From positions 1 through 34,156 of the forward strand of contig CAIKVZ010000230.1 in assembly GCA_903830985.1 (NCBI GenBank): a DNA stretch of 34,156 bases, read 5' to 3'. This document shows positions 31,636 through 34,156 of this stretch, piece after piece. How positions within the stretch are numbered: position 1 is the stretch's first letter; every line of letters begins with the position of its first letter. Both the position numbers and the translations under genes were made by a program. Origin of the DNA: an uncultured beta proteobacterium. GTDB lineage: Bacteria; Pseudomonadota; Gammaproteobacteria; Burkholderiales; Burkholderiaceae_C. Below the pieces are notes generated by a model. The model saw only the letters and a list, made by a program, of their open reading frames with translations, had not been told where the DNA came from and ran no database searches.

Positions 31636-33648
31636 TTAACGCAGCAGTGCGCGCACCGCGTCGGCCACGGCCTCGGCGGTGATGCCGAAGTGGGCGTACA
31701 ACTCCGGCGCGGGGGCCGACTCGCCAAAGCCCGGCATGCCGATGACGCGGCCGCTGCGGCCCACGTACTTGCGCCAGAAATCCGGCTGCGCGGCCTCCAC
31801 CGCCACGGCCGGCAAGCCCATGGGCAACACGCTGTCCTGGTAGGCCTGCGGCTGCCGGTCAAACACATTCGTGCAGGGCATGGACACCACGCGTGTGGCG
31901 ATGCCTTGCGCCCCAAGCAGCGCCTGCGCTGCCATGGCGAGTGACAGCTCCGAACCGGTGGCAATGACCACGGCCTGTGGCTGCACGCTGTCTGCCAGGA
32001 TGTAGCCGCCCTTGCGCATGCCTTCAATCATTCCGGCATCGCTCAGGCGTGGCAGGTTCTGGCGCGACAGGGCCAGGGCGCTGGGGCCGTCACGCCGTTG
32101 CACCGCATAGACCCAAGCCACCGCAGTTTCGAGCCCGTCGGCGGGGCGCCAGACATCCAGATTGGGGATGATGCGCAGCGAAGGGACATGCTCGACCGAC
32201 TGGTGCGTGGGCCCGTCTTCACCCAGGCCGATGCTGTCGTGCGTGAATACGTGGACGACGCGCAGTTTCATCAGCGCAGCCATGCGAATGGCGTTGCGCG
32301 AGTAATCGCTGAAGGTCAGGAAAGTGCCGCCATAGGGCAGGTGGCCGCCGTGCAGCGCCATGCCGTTCATCATGGCCGCCATGCCGAACTCGCGCACGCC
32401 CCAGGACAGGTGGTTGCCCCAGGTATCGCGCCCGGCTTTCACGCAGCCCTTGAAGTTGGTCAGGTTGGAGCCTGTCAGGTCGGCCGAGCCGCCAAAAAAT
32501 TCGGGCAGCAGCGGCGCCAGTGCGTCGAGCGCGTTCTGGCTGGACTTGCGCGTGGCAAAGGCGTCGGGACGCGCGGCGATGGCGTCGAGCAGGGCGGGCA
32601 ACTGCTGCTCAAAGTCCGGCGCCAGGTCGCCGCGCATACGGCGCTCAAACTCGGCTGCTTGCAGTGGGAAGGCGCTGCGGTAGGCCTCGAAGCGCTGCTG
32701 CCAGGCGGCTTCTGCCTGCGCGCCGCGTTGCTTTGCGTCCCAGGCCTGGGTGATGTCGTCGGGGATCTCGAACGGCGCAGCGCTCCAGCCCAGCGATTCA
32801 CGCGTCGCGGCCACTTCGGCCGCGCCGAGCGCTGCGCCGTGCACGTCGTGCGTGCCGGCCTTGTTGGGCGAGCCCTGACCGATCACCGTCTGACAACAGA
32901 TCAGCGTGGGTTTGCCATCGGCGCGCTGGCCCTGGGCGCGCGCGGCGTGCAGCGCGGCGTCCACGGCCGCAGGGTCGTGCCCGTCGACCTTGGCAATCAC
33001 GTTCCAGCCATAGGCAGCAAAGCGCGCCGGCGTGTCGTCGCTGAACCAGTCCGCGACATGGCCGTCGATGGAGATGCCGTTGTCGTCGTACAGCGCCACC
33101 AGCTTGGACAGGCGCAGCGTTCCGGCGAGCGAGCAGACCTCGTGGCTGATGCCTTCCATCATGCAGCCGTCGCCCAGGAAGGTGTAGGTGAAGTGGTCCA
33201 CGATGCTGTGGCCGGCACGGTTGAATTCCTGCGCCAGCAACTTTTCGGCCAGCGCCATGCCCACGGCGTTGGCCACGCCCTGGCCCAACGGCCCGGTGGT
33301 GGTTTCCACGCCGGGTGTCACGCTCACCTCGGGGTGGCCCGGCGTTTTGCTGTGCAGCTTGCGGAATTTTTTAAGTTCGTCCATGGGCAGGTCGTAGCCC
33401 GTGAGGTGCAGCAGCGCGTACAGCAGCATGGAGCCGTGGCCGTTGGACAGGACAAAGCGGTCGCGGTCCAGCCAGTGCGGGTTCGCCGGGTTGTGCGACA
33501 GGTGCCGGTTCCACAGCACTTCAGCCATGTCGGCCATTCCCATGGGGGCGCCGGGGTGTCCCGACTTGGCCAGTTCCACGGCGTCGACCGCCAGCATGCG
33601 GATGGCATTGGCCATGCGGCGCGCGAGTTCAGGAGAAGGTGAGTGCAT
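31636..33648 (-). CDS. tkt: Transketolase
   Basis: A 670-residue thiamine-diphosphate enzyme that moves two-carbon units between sugar phosphates in the Calvin cycle and pentose-phosphate pathway. [30 protein letters not shown] is the N-terminal signature, [19 protein letters not shown] the ThDP/metal motif (GDG...N with DDNGISIDG), and [19 protein letters not shown] the pyrimidine-domain motif. ATG 33648 is chosen over an in-frame TTG at 33660 because it fits the family N-terminus. It lies directly after the phosphoribulokinase gene on the same strand, so it is likely the Calvin-cycle copy (cbbT-like). Confidence 0.96.
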   Translation of the reverse strand: MHSPSPELARRMANAIRMLAVDAVELAKSGHPGAPMGMADMAEVLWNRHLSHNPANPHWLDRDRFVLSNGHGSMLLYALLHLTGYDLPMDELKKFRKLHSKTPGHPEVSVTPGVETTTGPLGQGVANAVGMALAEKLLAQEFNRAGHSIVDHFTYTFLGDGCMMEGISHEVCSLAGTLRLSKLVALYDDNGISIDGHVADWFSDDTPARFAAYGWNVIAKVDGHDPAAVDAALHAARAQGQRADGKPTLICCQTVIGQGSPNKAGTHDVHGAALGAAEVAATRESLGWSAAPFEIPDDITQAWDAKQRGAQAEAAWQQRFEAYRSAFPLQAAEFERRMRGDLAPDFEQQLPALLDAIAARPDAFATRKSSQNALDALAPLLPEFFGGSADLTGSNLTNFKGCVKAGRDTWGNHLSWGVREFGMAAMMNGMALHGGHLPYGGTFLTFSDYSRNAIRMAALMKLRVVHVFTHDSIGLGEDGPTHQSVEHVPSLRIIPNLDVWRPADGLETAVAWVYAVQRRDGPSALALSRQNLPRLSDAGMIEGMRKGGYILADSVQPQAVVIATGSELSLAMAAQALLGAQGIATRVVSMPCTNVFDRQPQAYQDSVLPMGLPAVAVEAAQPDFWRKYVGRSGRVIGMPGFGESAPAPELYAHFGITAEAVADAVRALLR

Positions 33649-33701
33649 AGTGGATCTCAAACAATTTGATCGGTTGGAGGTGGTTCCAGAACGCCGCGGA
33701 A

Positions 33702-33762
33702 CCGGCTTTGCCGGGCCGCTGGCGTTGCCCCCCAGTGGGGGGCGGCGGCGACAGCCGACTCA
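33702..33762. repeat. C/G-hairpin intergenic repeat between prk and tkt
   Basis: CCCCCC-AGT-GGGGGG (33728-33742), a second small hairpin CCGGC-TTT-GCCGG (33702-33714) and the CTCAGGGGGCG tail match a type of dispersed intergenic repeat I associate with Comamonadaceae. On the minus strand the prk stop codon TGA (33760-33762) lies inside the repeat edge. Confidence 0.6.
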
Positions 33763-34156
33763 GGGGGCGTTTTTCTTCTTGCGTTCCATCATTCGCCAGA
33801 CAAAGGGCGTGAAGATCAGCTGCATGGCGAGTTCCATCTTGCCGCCGGGGACGACGACGGTGTTGGCGCGAGACATGAACGAGTCCTTGATCATGTTGAG
33901 CAGGTACTGGAAGTCAATGCCCTTGGGATTGGCGAAGCGGATCACCACCATGCTCTCGTCGGGCGCGGGAATCTCGCGCGCGATGAAGGGATTCGAGGTG
34001 TCCACCGTGGGCACGCGCTGGAAGTTGACATGGGTGTGCGCGAACTGCGGGCAGATGTAGTTCACGTAGTCGGGCATGCGCCGCAGGATGGTGTCGGTCA
34101 CGGCCTCGGTCGAGTAGCCGCGCTTGGACTTGTCGCGCCACAGCTTCTGTATCCAT
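33760..34156 (-). CDS. prk: Phosphoribulokinase, C-terminal part (N-terminus off the window)
   Basis: The last 131 residues of a class I (proteobacterial) phosphoribulokinase, which makes ribulose 1,5-bisphosphate for RuBisCO. WIQKLWRDKSKRGYSTEAVTDTILRRMPDYVNYICPQFAHTHVNFQRVPTVDTSNPFIAREIP, followed by MVVIRFANPKGIDFQYLLNMI and the Met/Lys-rich tail MERKKKNAP, is typical of this enzyme. No start lies in the window; the frame is open to the right edge. It is followed by tkt 111 bp downstream, indicating a cbb operon whose upstream genes lie to the right. Confidence 0.93.
   Translation of the reverse strand, partial: WIQKLWRDKSKRGYSTEAVTDTILRRMPDYVNYICPQFAHTHVNFQRVPTVDTSNPFIAREIPAPDESMVVIRFANPKGIDFQYLLNMIKDSFMSRANTVVVPGGKMELAMQLIFTPFVWRMMERKKKNAP

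Noticed and set aside
32098-33642. 514-codon plus-strand open frame opposite transketolase
   Set aside because: Antisense shadow with biased composition and no motifs.
1-34156. CRISPR arrays, tRNA and rRNA genes
   Set aside because: No regularly spaced direct repeats, no cloverleaf-like sequence with a T-loop motif and no rRNA signature were noticed on either strand.

Overview
The window looks like a chromosomal segment of a GC-rich betaproteobacterium, most likely of the Comamonadaceae (Rhodoferax, Polaromonas or Hydrogenophaga relatives). This rests on base composition, on recognisable protein families (SlyX, RIO kinase, VF530, DUF3334, CIA30, a long ChrA) and on a C/G-hairpin intergenic repeat of the kind common in that family. 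It is an inference, because no rRNA or marker gene is present. Coding density is high. I found no tRNA, rRNA, CRISPR array or phage genes.

Layout. 1-1566: an IS3-family insertion sequence on the minus strand, its orfB running off the left edge, abutting a HepT-like HEPN protein that has no visible nucleotidyltransferase partner. 2176-9676: an oxidative-catabolism block with a molybdopterin oxidoreductase, a single-chain ferredoxin/reductase/AlkB-type hydroxylase on the minus strand, a divergent AraC-type regulator and a long-chain acyl-CoA synthetase. 9717-12628: a run of small housekeeping and stress genes on the plus strand (slyX, CIA30-like, glutathione S-transferase, RIO kinase, NYN nuclease). 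12630-15787: VF530, an exported OB-fold protein, an orphan PstS-like binding protein, a LysE exporter and a small membrane protein. 15936-21522: enoyl-CoA hydratase homologue, AEC transporter, hybrid sensor kinase, a coupled EcsC-like protein, a strong terminator and a TPMT-like methyltransferase. 21825-26662: six minus-strand genes (gamma-glutamyltransferase, DUF3334, YegD-like Hsp70, FKBP lipoprotein, DUF5710, small membrane protein). 26865-27501: a secreted Lys/His-rich protein and a miniature flagellar-rod-like protein. 27531-29808: chromate transporter, an unknown gene, and a divergent ArsR regulator. 30366-34156: DUF4395 membrane protein, rhodanese, transketolase and the C-terminus of phosphoribulokinase, which is the edge of a Calvin-cycle operon.

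How the genes fit together. The hydroxylase, AraC regulator and acyl-CoA ligase form a plausible inducible pathway: terminal oxidation of an alkane, alkyl-aromatic or similar hydrophobic substrate, then CoA activation of the resulting acid. The right end points to autotrophic capacity (phosphoribulokinase plus transketolase) with sulfur-handling genes (rhodanese, Cys-rich DUF4395, Cys-containing ArsR) beside it. Together they suggest a facultative chemolithotroph or mixotroph that can also use hydrophobic organics and meets chromate.

The best candidates for something under-described are the one-polypeptide hydroxylase, the translationally coupled RIO-kinase/NYN-nuclease pair, the mini-FlgB/C-like protein next to a secreted Lys/His-rich protein, and a perfect 34-bp palindrome inside the transposase gene. 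I saw no clear-cut novel defence or mobile system.
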